A stretch of 64,000 bases of DNA from Lentisphaeria bacterium (GCA_022009855.1 CP091727.1:2666001-2730000); one strand, 5' to 3'; counted from the first letter of the stretch, positions 1-10,822 are shown. A program made the numbers and translations. Notes: a model not told the origin generated them from the letters alone.

Positions 1-38
1 AATCCTCCGTATGAAACGCAACATGCGGAGGTTTTTCT

Positions 39-1675
39 ATGATTGTCAAGACGATTCACTCGCTGGAAAAGGTGTTTTTCGACCGGTCTCCGGAACCGGC
101 GGAGTGGAGTGCGGATGTCGCGGCCCGCGGGGAAGTGTATTCGTTCCAGGTGATGCTGGAGCCCGAAACGATGTCGGAACGCGGCGTCTGCCGGGTTGCG
201 GTTCAATCCGAACTGCCGGTTGAAGTGCGGTTGGTGCAGAATGTGCCGGTGCGGCAGGCGGTGAATTTCAATCCCGACGACGATTTCCTGCGGAAGGAGC
301 CCGGGCTTTATCCCGACCTGCTCGAGGAGCTTGACGAAGACCGTTTTCAGCTTTTCTACGGGCGGCAGACGCTGTGGGTGACGGTGCGGGTGCCGGAGAA
401 CGCCGCGCCGGAAGAGTACCCCGTCCGATTCGAATTCACCCGGGTGGAGTGGCCGAATCTGTGGAACCCCGATGTGGTGGCGACGGCGGAATTCCGGCTC
501 AAGGTGGAGGCGTTCACACTGCCGCCGCAGCGGTTGCTCCGGCTGGAGTGGTTCCACGCCGACTGCCTGGCGGCTTACTATCAAGTCCCGTGCTGGAGCG
601 GGGAACACTGGAGGATTGTGGAGGCCTTTCTGCGCAACGCCGTCCGGCACGGCATCAACTGCGTCTATACGCCGCTGTGGACGCCGCCGCTGGATACCGG
701 GCTCGGCGGAGAGCGCCCCACCTGCCAGCTGCTCGATATCGAATATGATTCGGAATCCGGCTACCGTTTTGATTTCTCGAAGCTGGAGCGCTACCTTGAT
801 CTCGGCCTAGCCTGCGGGGCGGAGCGGTTCGCCATGAGCCATTTCTTCACGCAGTGGGGGGCGAGGTTCACTCCAAAAATCGTGGTCCGGGAAGGGGGCG
901 TGAAGTCAAGCGTTTCGGCTGGCACGTGAAAGCGACCGATCCGGCCTACCGGGAGTTTCTCACCGCGCTGATGCCGGAGCTGCTCGCGCTGCTGCGCCGG
1001 AAGGGGCTGGAAAAGCGCTGCTTCTTCTCCATCTCCGACGAACCGAATCTGGAACAGCTCGACGACTACCGTGCGGCGGTGGAGCTGGTCAAGCCGCTGC
1101 TGGAGGGATTTCCGACGCTGGAGGCGCTCTCATCGTTCGAGTTTTTTCAGAAGGGGCTGGTGGAGAATCCGGTGCCGTCGAACAACCATATCGAACCCTT
1201 CGTCGGTCACGTGCGGGAGCTCTGGACCTACTACTGCTGCAGTCAGGAGTCCCGGGTGCCGAACCGCTTCATCGCGATGCCCCCCCGGCGGAACCGGATC
1301 ATGGGAGTTCTCTCCTACGTCTACGATCTGGCCGGCTTCCTGCAGTGGGGGGTTCAACTTCTACTTTTCGCAGTATTCGCGGAAACTGATCGATCCTTTC
1401 GCCTCCACCGACAGCGACGGGGCGTTCCCGGCGGGGATCCCTTCCTCGTCTATCCGGGGCAGGGGGGCAAACCGCTCGATTCGATCCGGCACGAGGTGTT
1501 CTATGACGGACTTCAGGACCTGCGGGCGCTCCGGCTGCTGGAGTCGAAGATCGGGCGCGAGGCGGTGCTGGCGCTGATCGGTGAACATCTCACCATGGAG
1601 GAGTATCCCCGGCGCGACGAGTGGCTGCGGGGGATGCGTGAGCGTGTCTACCGGGAACTTGCCGCGAGGCGGTAA
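39..1675 (+). CDS. DUF4091 / GH123-like glycoside hydrolase, frameshifted
   Basis: About 545 residues when three frames are joined. The N-terminal ~190 residues form a beta-sandwich-like region, followed by a TIM-barrel-like part with TQWGARFTPKIVV and KRFGW, and a C-terminal block (YDGLQDLRALRLLESKIG) typical of DUF4091 proteins, which resemble GH123 hexosaminidases. The ATG at 39 follows a CGGAGG ribosome site at 26-31. No signal peptide is seen, so it may be cytoplasmic. Reading frame changes occur near 891-899 (G run, one base short), 1345 (G6, one base too many) and 1432 (G4, one short), all in G runs, which points to sequence error. Family membership is fairly sure; the substrate is unknown. 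The gene upstream lies outside the window. Confidence 0.72.
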
Positions 1676-1786
1676 ATCGGCTTCCCGGTTGCGATCTATC
1701 TCCAAAAAAAGGATTGGGGTAATTACGGAAAAACCGGTGCGGGGGACGATCTGCACCGGTTTTTTTCAAGATCGTTTCGGATGAAA

Positions 1787-2585
1787 TTACCTGTTGCCGA
1801 TTCCGAGGCCGCTGCGGACCAGGTAGTCGTAGCTGCGGCGGATCGCTTCAGTCATGTCGATCGAGCAGTAGTCGAGTTCGACCACGAGGTTGTCGATCCA
1901 GTCGGGGGTGGCGGCCAGCACGGCGGGGATGTCCATCTCGCCTTCCCCGAGCGGACGCAGCTCCACCTTGCGGTCATAAGTGCCGTTGACCATGCGCAGT
2001 TCGGCCTCCTTCTGGTGGATCAGACCGTCCTTGATGTGGATGAGCGACATGCGCGGCGCGAAGAGCTTCGCCATCTCCGCCGGGTCGTTGGCGCCGAAGT
2101 TGCTCGACCAGAAGGCGTCGATCTGGAACTTCACCTTCGGGCAGAGGTCGGCGTAGATCTGATATTTGAGCTTGCCGTCGAGCTTTTCGAATTCCCAGTT
2201 ATGGTTGTGCTGGAAGAGTTCCAGCCCCTGCCGCCGCCAGCTTCTCCTGCATGATGTTGGTCTTTTCGGCGGTCGCCTTGATGGCGTCCAGATCCTTGAA
2301 ATCCTCCGGGCCGTAGCCGCAGACCACCTGCTTGAGGCCGAGTTCGCCGGCCTGATCGATGGATTCGGAGATGTTGTCCACATTGCACCACGGGCGGTGC
2401 GAGGAGTACATCTCCAGCCCCAGATCGGCGATGATCTTGCGGAACTCTTTCGGGGAGAGCTGGAAGAAGCCGGCCGGCTCCACGGCGACGTAGCCGATGT
2501 CGGCGACGGTTTTGAGCACCTTCACGAAATCCTTTTCCGCCTCGTTGCGCAGAGAGTAGAGCTGAACGGCGATTTTGCGTTTCAT
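1787..2585 (-). CDS. Sugar phosphate isomerase/epimerase-like TIM barrel, frameshifted
   Basis: About 266 residues. It starts MKRKIAVQLYSLR and carries the AP-endonuclease-2/xylose-isomerase-like fold signs: HNHNWEF, a metal-region glutamate and aspartate (FQIDAFW), SLIHIKDG and VVELDYCS near the end. These proteins interconvert sugars or polyols, and many in this phylum are annotated only by fold. The start at 2585 has an upstream CGGAG. One frame change near 2225-2228 (CCCC on the plus strand) has one base too many; both halves match the family, so it is probably a sequence error. It is monocistronic with its own promoter. The exact substrate cannot be read from the sequence. Confidence 0.72.
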
Positions 2586-2620
2586 TTTTGTTCTCCGGGT
2601 TGAATTAAGCTATACTATTC

Positions 2621-2637
2621 AGCGGGTGATTCCCGCT
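2621..2637. repeat. Inverted repeat in the leader of the isomerase-like gene
   Basis: AGCGGG at 2621-2626 pairs with CCCGCT at 2632-2637 across a 5-base loop. It lies just downstream of the predicted transcript start (about 2641) of the minus-strand gene, so it is either an operator or a 5' hairpin. Confidence 0.45.
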
Positions 2638-2647
2638 CACTGTCATT

Positions 2648-2675
2648 ACTATAAATCGGGATGGCGAAAACGCAA
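2648..2675 (-). promoter_or_regulatory. Sigma-70 promoter of the isomerase-like gene
   Basis: On the minus strand TTGCGT (2670-2675), 16 bases, TATAGT (2648-2653). It is the only good match in the 340-base gap 2586-2925, apart from the rpsA promoter and the inverted repeat at 2621-2637. The rest of the gap holds no gene that I can see. Confidence 0.55.
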
Positions 2676-2795
2676 TTGACAGAACCTATCTTTTTTTTGA
2701 CCGCAGATATGACGGCGGCCGCTCCGCTGCCGACGGTGATTTCTCCCCGGCTGGACGGCGGGGCGGAATTTTTTATGAAAAAACGGTGTAATTGC

Positions 2796-2824
2796 TTGTA
2801 ATTTCGAAAAGTAAGTGATATGTT
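2796..2824 (+). promoter_or_regulatory. Promoter of rpsA
   Basis: TTGTAA (2796-2801), 17 bases, TATGTT (2819-2824). The predicted leader is about 95 nt, rich in A and C, without a Shine-Dalgarno sequence. TATGTT also occurs as the -10 of leuS and the isochorismatase-like gene. Confidence 0.55.
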
Positions 2825-2925
2825 ATATATTTTTTATCGGGCTGGAGCAGTATCCATGAGGGATCGGTTCCGGCGGTAGTGCAGACAAACGGAAAATCAA
2901 CAGACAAAACAAGAACACAAACAAC

Positions 2926-4665
2926 ATGGCAGAAGAAACCAAATTTGCGGACAGCTTCCTGGATCTCTCCAACCTCCCGAGCTCGATGGACGAACTGCTC
3001 AAGAGTTCCGGAAGCACCAACGCCTTCAACAAGGGCAAGATCGTCGAAGGCACCATCGTCGCGAAGCGTCCGGACGGCGCGCTGGTCGACATCGGTTACA
3101 AGGCGGAAGGTTTCGTTCCCGCGTCCGAATTTCTCAAATTCGACGAGGCGAACGTCGGCGACAAGATCGACGTCTACCTCGAAGAGATTGAAAACCGCAA
3201 CAATATGCCGGAGCTGAGCCTCGAAAAGGCCAATTCGATCAAAGCCTGGAACCGGATCACCACCGAGTACGGCGAAGGCCATGTTGTCAAGGGATTCATG
3301 CGTCACCGCGTCAAGGGCGGCATCATGGTCGATGTCGAAGGCTTCCCCGCCTTCCTGCCCGGTTCGCAGCTGGATGTCGGTCCGGTGCGCAACATGGAGG
3401 ACTACATCGGCAAGGAGTTCGACGTCAAGATCATCAAGATCAATCAGGATCGCCGCAACATCGTCGTCTCCCGCCGCGAACTGCTCGAAGAGTCGCTGCG
3501 TGATCAGCGCGGCAAGCTGCTGGCCGAGATGAAGGTCGACGAGCTGCGCAAGGGCGTGGTCAAGAACATCACCGACTTCGGCGCCTTCATCGACCTCGGC
3601 GGTGTCGACGGTCTGCTTCACATCACCGACATCAGCTGGGGGCGGATCTCGCATCCGTCCGAAGTGCTTCAGGTCGGCCAGGAGATCGAAGTGGTCATCA
3701 TCGGCATCGACAAGGAGAAGGAGCGTGTTTCGCTCGGTCTCAAGCAGAAGACCCGCAATCCGTGGGACGATGTGGTCGCCAGGTATCCGAAAGGCAGCCG
3801 TGTGACCGGCAAGGTGGTCAACATCATGCCGTACGGTGCCTTCGTCGAGATTGAAACCGGCGTCGAAGGTCTGATCCACGTCTCCGAGATGAGCTGGACC
3901 AAGCGCATCAGCAAGGCGAGCGATGTGCTCAGCGTCGGCGAAGAGGTGGAAGCGGTCGTGCTCGACATCGATCGCGACAGCCGCAAGATCTCTCTCGGCC
4001 TGCGCCAGAAGGAGCGCAATCCGTGGGAAGTGCTGGCCGAGAAGTACCCGGTCGGCCGTCGGATCACCGGCAAGGTCCGCAACATGACCAGCTACGGCGC
4101 GTTTGTCGAGATCGAGAACGACATCGACGGCATGATCCACGTCTCCGACATGAGCTGGACCCGCAAGATCAACAATCCGAACGAGGTGCTCAAGCCCGGC
4201 CAGGAGGTCGAAGCGGTCATTCTGGACATCAATCCCGAGCAGCAGCGCATCTCCCTCGGCCTCAAGCAGGCGGAATCCGATCCGTGGGCGAACATCAACG
4301 AGCTCTACAAGGTCGGCGACGTTGTCAAGGGGAAGGTCACCAAGATCGCCGCGTTCGGCGCTTTCGTTGAACTCTCCAACAAGATCGACGGACTCATTCA
4401 CATTTCGCAGCTCAGCCGCGAGCATGTGGACAAGGTCAAGGATGTGCTCAGCGTCGGCGACGAGGTCGAAGCCCGCGTGATCAAGGTCGACACTGACGAG
4501 CGTCGGATCGGTCTCTCGATCAAGGCGGTCGGCGAGAACTTCTCGCCCGAGGAGCTCAAGGCGGCCGAAGAGGAATACACCGCGGCCCTCAAGCCGGGCG
4601 AAGACATGGTCGATATGGGCGAGGTCTTCAACAGCGAGGCGATGGCCGGACTCAAGCTCAACTGA
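2926..4665 (+). CDS. rpsA: 30S ribosomal protein S1
   Basis: 579 residues, intact, with six S1 RNA-binding repeats at roughly 36-105, 120-187, 205-275, 290-362, 377-449 and 464-533. Repeats 3-6 carry the GAFVEI or GAFIDL core and a following G(L/M)IH or GLLH. S1 binds mRNA on the 30S subunit and helps initiation on transcripts with weak ribosome sites. The ATG at 2926 has no purine-rich Shine-Dalgarno upstream (AAGAACACAAACAAC), as is known for rpsA in other bacteria, where S1 represses its own translation. The acidic C-terminal tail (after about 540) is not an S1 repeat. A strong terminator follows at 4689. Confidence 0.96.
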   Translation: MAEETKFADSFLDLSNLPSSMDELLKSSGSTNAFNKGKIVEGTIVAKRPDGALVDIGYKAEGFVPASEFLKFDEANVGDKIDVYLEEIENRNNMPELSLEKANSIKAWNRITTEYGEGHVVKGFMRHRVKGGIMVDVEGFPAFLPGSQLDVGPVRNMEDYIGKEFDVKIIKINQDRRNIVVSRRELLEESLRDQRGKLLAEMKVDELRKGVVKNITDFGAFIDLGGVDGLLHITDISWGRISHPSEVLQVGQEIEVVIIGIDKEKERVSLGLKQKTRNPWDDVVARYPKGSRVTGKVVNIMPYGAFVEIETGVEGLIHVSEMSWTKRISKASDVLSVGEEVEAVVLDIDRDSRKISLGLRQKERNPWEVLAEKYPVGRRITGKVRNMTSYGAFVEIENDIDGMIHVSDMSWTRKINNPNEVLKPGQEVEAVILDINPEQQRISLGLKQAESDPWANINELYKVGDVVKGKVTKIAAFGAFVELSNKIDGLIHISQLSREHVDKVKDVLSVGDEVEARVIKVDTDERRIGLSIKAVGENFSPEELKAAEEEYTAALKPGEDMVDMGEVFNSEAMAGLKLN

Positions 4666-4688
4666 TTCCGGTTCTAGTCTGAAACGTG

Positions 4689-4719
4689 CGCGGCGGGTGG
4701 TGTCACCCGCCGCGTTTTT
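4689..4719 (+). terminator. Intrinsic terminator after rpsA
   Basis: Perfect 11-bp stem CGCGGCGGGTG (4689-4699) with CACCCGCCGCG (4704-4714), GTGT loop, then five T. Confidence 0.9.
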
Positions 4720-4750
4720 CGTATCCGGATTCCCTGCCCGGGCGAAGGAA

Positions 4751-5589
4751 TCAGTTCTTGAAGCGCGGCAGATAGGCCGAAGGAGCACAGCCCATGTGGC
4801 GTTTGAATTGTGCGGAGAATTCATACGGCGAGCTGTAGCCGAGCCGTTCTGCGATGGAGGCGATGGAAAGGGTGGGATCGTTCAGCAGGGCGCATGCAGC
4901 GTCCAGTCGGCGCCGGATCCGGTAGCGGTGAGGCGAGATGCCCAGCTCCTCTTTGAAGATTTTGCGGAAGTTTTCGTAGCCGCAGCCGTGGCGGCGGCAG
5001 AATCCCCGGAGATCGTCATTTCTCCGGAAATTTCCCCCAGATAGGCACATGCCTGTTCGAGAAGTTTTTTGCGTTCGTCGCCTGATTTCGGAGATTCTCC
5101 CGAGAGCAGCAGCTGAGCGAGTTCGAGGATTTCCGGCAGCTGATGGATGAGTTCGGCGTCCGCAGCGTTGAGGAAGCTGTCGCGCAGCGCCCGGATCCGT
5201 TCCAGTACGCCCGGGGTGATCGCAGTGGTCAGCACGGGGCGCTCCCGTTCGGCGACGGCGCAGTTTTCCAGCAGGGCGGCCATGGTTTCGCCCAGTTGAA
5301 GAAAGCACTCCACCCAGCCGCTGTCCGGCTCGATTCTGGTGGTGTGCGGCACACCGGCGAACCGCTGAAAACAGCTGCCCGGATGCAGGGGATATTCTGT
5401 TCCGGAGCTGTCGATGTACAGGCCCCGCCCGCGCAGAACCAGTACAATCACGTATTCCGGGTGGGCGCGATTGGTGTAGTCGCTGGAGCAGCCGGTTTTA
5501 TCCATCACGCCGATGCCGTATCGTTCTGTTCTGAGCGTCCCGATGGAGCGATAGACGTTGAAGGGGGACGGTATTTTACCAGAAAACAT
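4751..5589 (-). CDS. AraC family transcriptional regulator, frameshifted
   Basis: About 280 residues. An N-terminal cupin-like sensor half (HPEYVIVLVLRGRG, LHPGSCFQRF) is followed by a C-terminal double helix-turn-helix (FRKIFKEELGISPHRY, SIASIAERLGYSSPYEFSAQFKRHMG). I chose the ATG at 5589, which has GGGGAAG upstream, over an in-frame TTG at 5604. A frame change lies between about 4998 and 5040. The gene is divergent from the GH2 beta-galactosidase with a 90-base gap, so it probably activates that gene when the sugar is present. The beta-galactosidase has a TATGTT -10 at 5635-5640 but no recognisable -35, which fits an activator-dependent promoter. Confidence 0.82.
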
Positions 5590-5678
5590 ATTCAACTTCC
5601 CCAATATGGATATTTCATTCTTGAAAAGGAGTGTTATGTTATACCCAAATCTCCGATGACAACGGAAAGGAATATATC

Positions 5679-8600
5679 ATGAAATTGTTCGATTGCAAGC
5701 AGACCCGGCTCTGGGAAAACCCGATGTGCCCGGGGGTCAACCGGATGCGTTCCCGTTCCACGCTCTTCCCGTACGCGACGGAGGCCGAGGCGAAAGCCGG
5801 CTCGTGGGAGCCGTTCGACTGCCCGCGGATCATGAACCTCAACGGTGAGTGGAAGTTCCGCTATCTCACCCGCCCCGAACTGGTCGAGGAGGCGTTCACC
5901 TCCGAACGCTTCGACGATTCGGGCTGGGACGATATCGCCGTGCCGGGCAACTGGACCATGCAGGGGTATGATCACCCGCACTACACCAACGTCAAGATGC
6001 CGTGGCCGCAACAGCCGCCATTTGTGCCGGAGGAGAACCCGACCGGCGTCTACCGGCGCACCTTCACGATCGGCGGCGACTGGAGCGGCCGCCGTACCAT
6101 TCTGCACTTCGGCGGCGTGGAGAGCTGCTTTTTTCGTCTACGTGAACGGCGTGGAAGTCGGCATGGCCAAGGATTCCCGGACCGATTCGGAGTTCGACAT
6201 CACGAAGTTCGTCCGTCCCGGCGAGAACTCGCTGGCGGTGATCGTGCTGCGCTGGTCCGACGGCAGCGTGCTTGAGGATCAGGACCACTGGTGGATGGCC
6301 GGCATCTACCGCGACGTCTATCTGTATCATACCGCGAAGGAGTACATTCGCGACGTCTTCGCGAAGACCACGCTGGAGAACGATTATGTTGACGGCATGA
6401 TCGAGCTCAAGATCGATGCCGGATTTTCCGCCCCGATCCATCCGGAAGGGTATGCCGCATTCGCCCGGCTCTATGACGGTGCCGGGGCGCAGGTGCTGGC
6501 GGAACCGGTGAAGGTGGAGTTCTCCGTCAACAAGGGGGTGGCGACCGGATGGGCCTGGATTCCGGTGAAGAATCCGGCGAAATGGAGCGCGGAGCAGCCG
6601 AATCTCTACCGGCTGACCGTCGAACTGGTCGATCCCGCCGGGAAGACGGTGGAGGCGACCGGCTGCCGGATCGGCTTCCGTTCGGTGGAGCTCTCGGGCG
6701 GCAATCTGCTGGTCAACGGCAAGGCGGTGAAGTTCTTCGGCGTCAACCGGCACGATCTGGATCCGCAGCGGGGCAAGACCGTTTCGGTCGAGCTGATGCG
6801 CCGCGACGTCGAACTCATGAAGCAGTTCAATTTCAATGCGATCCGCACCTGCCACTACCCGAACGATCCCCCGGCTGCTCGCGCTGTGCGACGAGTACGG
6901 CCTCTATGTGATCGACGAAGCGAACATCGAGTGCCACGCTTTCTACGACCATCTCACCGATGATGCGGAGTGGCTGCCGGCGATGATGGACCGCGTCACC
7001 CGGATGGTGCTCCGCGACAAGAATCACGCCTGCATCATCGAGTGGTCGCTCGGCAACGAGTCCGGCATCGGGGCGAATTTCGGAGCCTGCGCCGGCTGGA
7101 TCCGTCGTTTTGACTCCTCCCGCCGGGTTCATTACGAGGGTGCGCTGCGTCAGCGTCGCCGCGGGGAACAGCTCTCCTGGGAGAAGGAGACGTTCAACAC
7201 CGACATCACCGATATCGTCTGCCCGATGTATCCCCGTTTCAACATGATCGAAGAGTGGCTGAAACACGACGATCCGCGTCCGTTCATCATGTGCGAATAC
7301 ACCCATGCGATGGGGAACAGCAACGGGTCGATCCGCCACTACTTCGAACTCTTCCGCAAGGAGCGCCGGATGCAGGGCGGTTACATCTGGGACTGGGTCG
7401 ACCAGGGGCTGGAGAAGACCGACGAAAAGGGGCGTAAGTTCTGGGGATACGGCGGCGACTTCGGGGATACTCCCAACGATTTCGACTTCTGCATCAACGG
7501 CATGATCTGGCCGGACCGGACGCCGCATCCGTCGATGTACGAATTCAAGTATCTGGCCAAGCCGTTCACCATCCGGCCGGTCGAGCTCTCCTCCGGGAAG
7601 TTCGAGCTGGTCAACTACAACTTCTTCAAGAATCTGGACGATTATGAATTCCAGTGGCGGATCGAGGTGGATGGCCGGGTGACCGCCTCCGGGAAGCTGC
7701 CGATGCCGGAGGTCGCTCCGGAAGGGACGGCGCTCTTCACCGTCGACTGGACTCTGCCGGAACTCTCGGCACATCAGGAGGCGTTTATCCTCTTCACGGC
7801 AACTTTGAAGAACGGCAGCTGCTACGCGCCGGCCGGATTCGAGGTCGGGCATGAGGAGTTCGCGCTGGAACTGCCGCCGGCGGTCGGCGCGGCGAAGCCG
7901 CTGCCCGCGTCTCCGGCAGTCCTGACCGGCCGGACCGCTTCGGCGGGGGATTCGGTCATCGAATTCAGCGAGGCGGGGATGCCGCTCTCCTGGAAGTTCC
8001 GCGGAACGGAGCTGCTGGCCGCGGCCGCGGCGGAGAATCTCTATCGCGGCGCGACCGACAACGACGCGATCCGCTGCAACGTTCACCATGATGGTTATAC
8101 GGCCGGTTACCGCTGGCTGGAGGTTTACGGGCTGGACAAGATCGTCGGCAGAGAGTCCGGCGGTGAATTCCATGCGGATGAAACCGGGATTTCGATTCTT
8201 TCGTCGGTCGCATACCAGGCGAAGAACGGCGCGGTGCTGACGGTGCGCCGGAACCTCCGGTTCACGCGGAGCGGCGCGCTGGCGGTCAATCTGGAATTCG
8301 ACGTCCCGGCGGAGCTGGACGACCTGCCGCGACTCGGCTGGTTCCTGACGCTGCCGGCCGGATTTGAGAACTTCCGCTACTACGGCAACGGACCGCAGGA
8401 GAACTACTGCGACCGGAACGCCGGAAGCATTGTTTCGCGCTTCGAAAGCAGTGTTACCGAGCAGTATGTGCCGTACATTCTGCCGCAGGAGTGCGGCAAC
8501 CACACGGCCGTGCGCTGGGCGGCGGTGGACGACGGCCGGAACGGAATGCTGGCGGTGGCGCCGACCCTGATGGAGTGTTCGGCGCACCACTTCACGCCGG

Positions 8601-8818
8601 CGGACTTCTTCGGCGCGTTGCATACCAACGAGCTGGAGCCGCGGGCGGAGACCTTCTTCAATCTCGACCTCGCACAGCGGGGGCTCGGAACCGCGACCTG
8701 TGGAGAGGATGCGCTGCCGTGTTACCGGATTCACTCCGGAGTGCACCGGTTCCACCTCTGGCTGATGCCCTTTGCCGCGACGGAGGATCCGGGCGATCTG
8801 GCCCGGCGGTTGCTCTGA
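5679..8818 (+). CDS. Glycoside hydrolase family 2 beta-galactosidase, frameshifted
   Basis: About 1,046 residues, the usual LacZ length. The jelly-roll start (RSRSTLFPYATEAEA, NGEWKF), two Ig-like regions, the TIM barrel and the C-terminal beta-gal small chain (RLGWFLTLPAG, YYGNGPQENYCDRN) are all present. The acid/base glutamate is in SLGNESG and the nucleophile in FIMCEYTHAMGNSNG. No signal peptide is seen, so it should hydrolyse imported beta-galactosides in the cytoplasm. The ATG at 5679 follows GGAAAGG (5664-5670). Two single-base insertions break it: T6 near 6129 and C5 near 6871. It is divergent from an AraC regulator and ends in a bidirectional terminator. Confidence 0.92.
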
Positions 8819-8831
8819 CGGGCGAGGCTCG

Positions 8832-8871
8832 AAAAAACGGCGCGGGGAGAACGAGCTCCGCGCCGTTTTTT
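8832..8871. terminator. Bidirectional terminator between the beta-galactosidase and epimerase genes
   Basis: A6-CGGCGCGGGGAG-like arm (8832-8849) pairs with the CTCCGCGCCG-T6 arm (8856-8871). The A and T tracts let it serve both convergent genes. Confidence 0.85.
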
Positions 8872-8904
8872 GCGTCCGGGGTCGGGGGGGAGGGGCGAAT
8901 CGGA

Positions 8905-9843
8905 TTACGCGTTGAGCGAGCGGATCATCTCATTGAGGGTGGCTTCCAGCGTGTGACGCGGCTCCCAGCCGGTGGCGGTGCGAAGTCTGGTGTTGTCTCC
9001 GATCGTGACCGGATTGTCGACAGGGCGGAGCCGGGCGGGATCGACCCGAAGCTCGACTTCGATCCTGAGAAGGTCGGCAATCTTGTCGATGACGGAATGG
9101 AGCCGGGTGCCGATGCCGCTGCATACGTTATAGACCTCGCCGGATTTCCCGGTTTCGAGCAACCGACAGTAGGCGTCGGCGACGTCGCGCACATCCAGAA
9201 AGTCGCGGATGACCTCGACGTTGCCGGTGTGGAGCACTTTGTCGCCTGATTTTCGGGAGAGCTCCACCAGCTGTCGGGCGAAGGACGGAACGACGAAGGT
9301 GTCGCGCTGCCCGGGGCCGATATGGTTGAAGGAGCGGGTCATGACGATATCCAGCCCGTAATTCTGCGCATAGAGGCGGGAGAGCTGTTCCTGCGCGACC
9401 CGGGCGACGGCGTAGGGGTTGCCGGGGTGGAGTTCATACTCTTCGCGGAGCGGCATTTTTCGGTGGGGTAGGGGCCGTACTCTTCGGAGGAGCCGACCGA
9501 AAGCAGGCGGCTCTTCGCCGAGCAGTCGGAGTGCTTCGACGAGGTTGAGGAAGATGCCGGTGTTGTTGAGAAAGCACTCCTCCGGTCTTTGCCAGCTGTC
9601 GGAGACGGAGCTCACTGCGGCGAGATGGATGATCCAGTCGGGGGCGAACTTTTCCAGCAGCGCGGCGAGTTCCGTTCTGCCGGTCAGGTCGAGCTGCCGG
9701 TAACGGATCCCCATGGATTCCGAAGCGCAGACCGGAGCGACATCGACGCCGAGGATTTCGGAACCGTTCTCCTGCTGCAGGATATGGCGGATTAGATGTT
9801 GAGCGACGAATCCGCAGGCGCCGGTGATCAGAATTTTTCTCAT
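8905..9843 (-). CDS. NAD-dependent epimerase/reductase, GDP-6-deoxy-mannose reductase-like, frameshifted
   Basis: 312 residues, an extended short-chain dehydrogenase. The Rossmann motif GACGFVAQH is at residues 8-16, then LDLTG and WIIHLAA, and a C-terminal sugar-binding part with TRSFNHIGPGQ and RDFLDVRD. This matches reductases making GDP-D-rhamnose or 6-deoxy-sugars. The frame is wrong between about 9456 and 9530: a neighbouring frame there reads RLLSVGSSEEYGPYPT, the expected catalytic loop, so two compensating indels are likely. The active-site tyrosine is in NPYAVAR, so YxxxR is seen in place of the usual YxxxK. It has its own promoter, whose -10 lies five bases before the ATG, and no clear ribosome site. 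Confidence 0.82.
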   Translation of the reverse strand: MRKILITGACGFVAQHLIRHILQQENGSEILGVDVAPVCASESMGIRYRQLDLTGRTELAALLEKFAPDWIIHLAAVSSVSDSWQRPEECFLNNTGIFLNLVEALRLLGEEPPAFGRLLRRVRPLPHRKMPLREEYELHPGNPYAVARVAQEQLSRLYAQNYGLDIVMTRSFNHIGPGQRDTFVVPSFARQLVELSRKSGDKVLHTGNVEVIRDFLDVRDVADAYCRLLETGKSGEVYNVCSGIGTRLHSVIDKIADLLRIEVELRVDPARLRPVDNPVTIGDNTRLRTATGWEPRHTLEATLNEMIRSLNA

Positions 9844-9848
9844 GTGGC

Positions 9849-9877
9849 AATATAGTTCCGCCGGGCGGCTTTGTCAA
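9849..9877 (-). promoter_or_regulatory. Consensus promoter immediately before the epimerase start
   Basis: On the minus strand TTGACA (9872-9877), 17 bases, TATATT (9849-9854), then GCCAC and the ATG at 9843. A transcript from this promoter should start at or next to the ATG, predicting a leaderless mRNA. Confidence 0.65.
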
Positions 9878-9899
9878 GGGGAAAACCGCCCGGCGGAAC
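9855..9899. repeat. Perfect 14-bp inverted repeat overlapping the epimerase promoter
   Basis: GTTCCGCCGGGCGG (9855-9868) and CCGCCCGGCGGAAC (9886-9899) with a 17-base loop. One arm fills the promoter spacer and the -35 lies in the loop. It may be the terminator hairpin of the pseudopilin gene, an operator, or both. Confidence 0.7.
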
Positions 9900-9975
9900 C
9901 AGGAAACCCGGCGAAGGGATGTCGCCGATTGTGTCCCGGCAACCCGGGAGGGAGCGTATTCCCGGCAATTTCTCC

Positions 9976-10716
9976 AGTCAGTGGAGACGGGCTCCTTCCA
10001 TGCTGTACCAGGTGTCCACTCCGCAACGTTCTTCCAGTTCACTGCCGGAATGCATTGCGGCGTGACCGTCGGCAAATGCCGCGGCTGTCCGGCCGCTGTG
10101 AATCAACGAAACATAGCCGGTTGCATTGTCTCCCTGTATTTTTCAACAGGAAGCGGGCAAAGGGTGTTCTCTGGTCCTGATCTGGACGGACCGTATCGGA
10201 GAAAATCAGCGTGGAGGAAGGTTTGAGCATTCTGGTCAGGTTGATTACTCCGTGTTCCGGTGGGTTGCCGAAGATCCAGTAGTTTCCGAATTTCGTCGTG
10301 TCCTGGTTGCCCCACAGAATGCCGAATACGCTGTGCCAGTAGAAGTAGGAAGTGGTGTCTTCCGGCCCCACCCGATTGCGGGAAGAGGGGCACTGCACCG
10401 ATTTCCTTGACAGATAGCGCCCGCCATTGACGATTGAAAAATTTCCCGCGCTGCTTTGACCGTTGCAGAGCAGTGACACCCAGAGATTGTAGCTGGTATC
10501 GGCACTCCACTGCATGTACGCGATATAATAAAGATTTTTATAATCGGACGCATACTGAGCCTGAGCCAGCATCGCCTGTTTTTTGTTGTTGAGGCATTGG
10601 CTTCCTCTGGCGCTTTCCCGCGCCTTGTTCAAGGCGGGCAGCAACATTGCGGCCAGAATGGCAATGATTGCTATAACTACAAGCAATTCTATAAGGGTAA
10701 ATGATTTATGCTTCAT
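9976..10716 (-). CDS. DUF1559-type pseudopilin (H-X9-DG), frameshifted near the C-terminus
   Basis: About 245 residues. The N-terminal class III signal FTLIELLVVIAIIAI follows MKHKS; prepilin peptidase would cut before the phenylalanine, and the glutamate at +5 is present. The ATG at 10716 follows AGGAGGAT. One extra A near 10137-10141 (T5 on the plus strand) shifts the frame. After correction the end reads HSGRTAAAFADGHAAM, giving H-X9-DG, and stops at 9976-9978. Such proteins resemble type II secretion minor pseudopilins; their function in this phylum is not established. It lies 106 bases downstream of a secreted GH-A hydrolase and a GntR/LacI regulator on the same strand. Confidence 0.85.
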
Positions 10717-10822
10717 GCTTATCCTCCTGCGGTTTTTGAGGTTCTCTGTTCTTTTTCGGAATGTGTTTCCTGTTTTCATAAGGCGATCTCCCTGTGATGA
10801 CTTCAGCCAGAGTTGGCACGTT

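Noticed and set aside
2773..4824. A 683-codon open frame antisense to rpsA
   Set aside because: It mirrors the S1 repeats in a GC-rich gene, has low-complexity composition and no family pattern. Similar long antisense frames at 6833-8755 and 24133-26310 were dismissed for the same reason.
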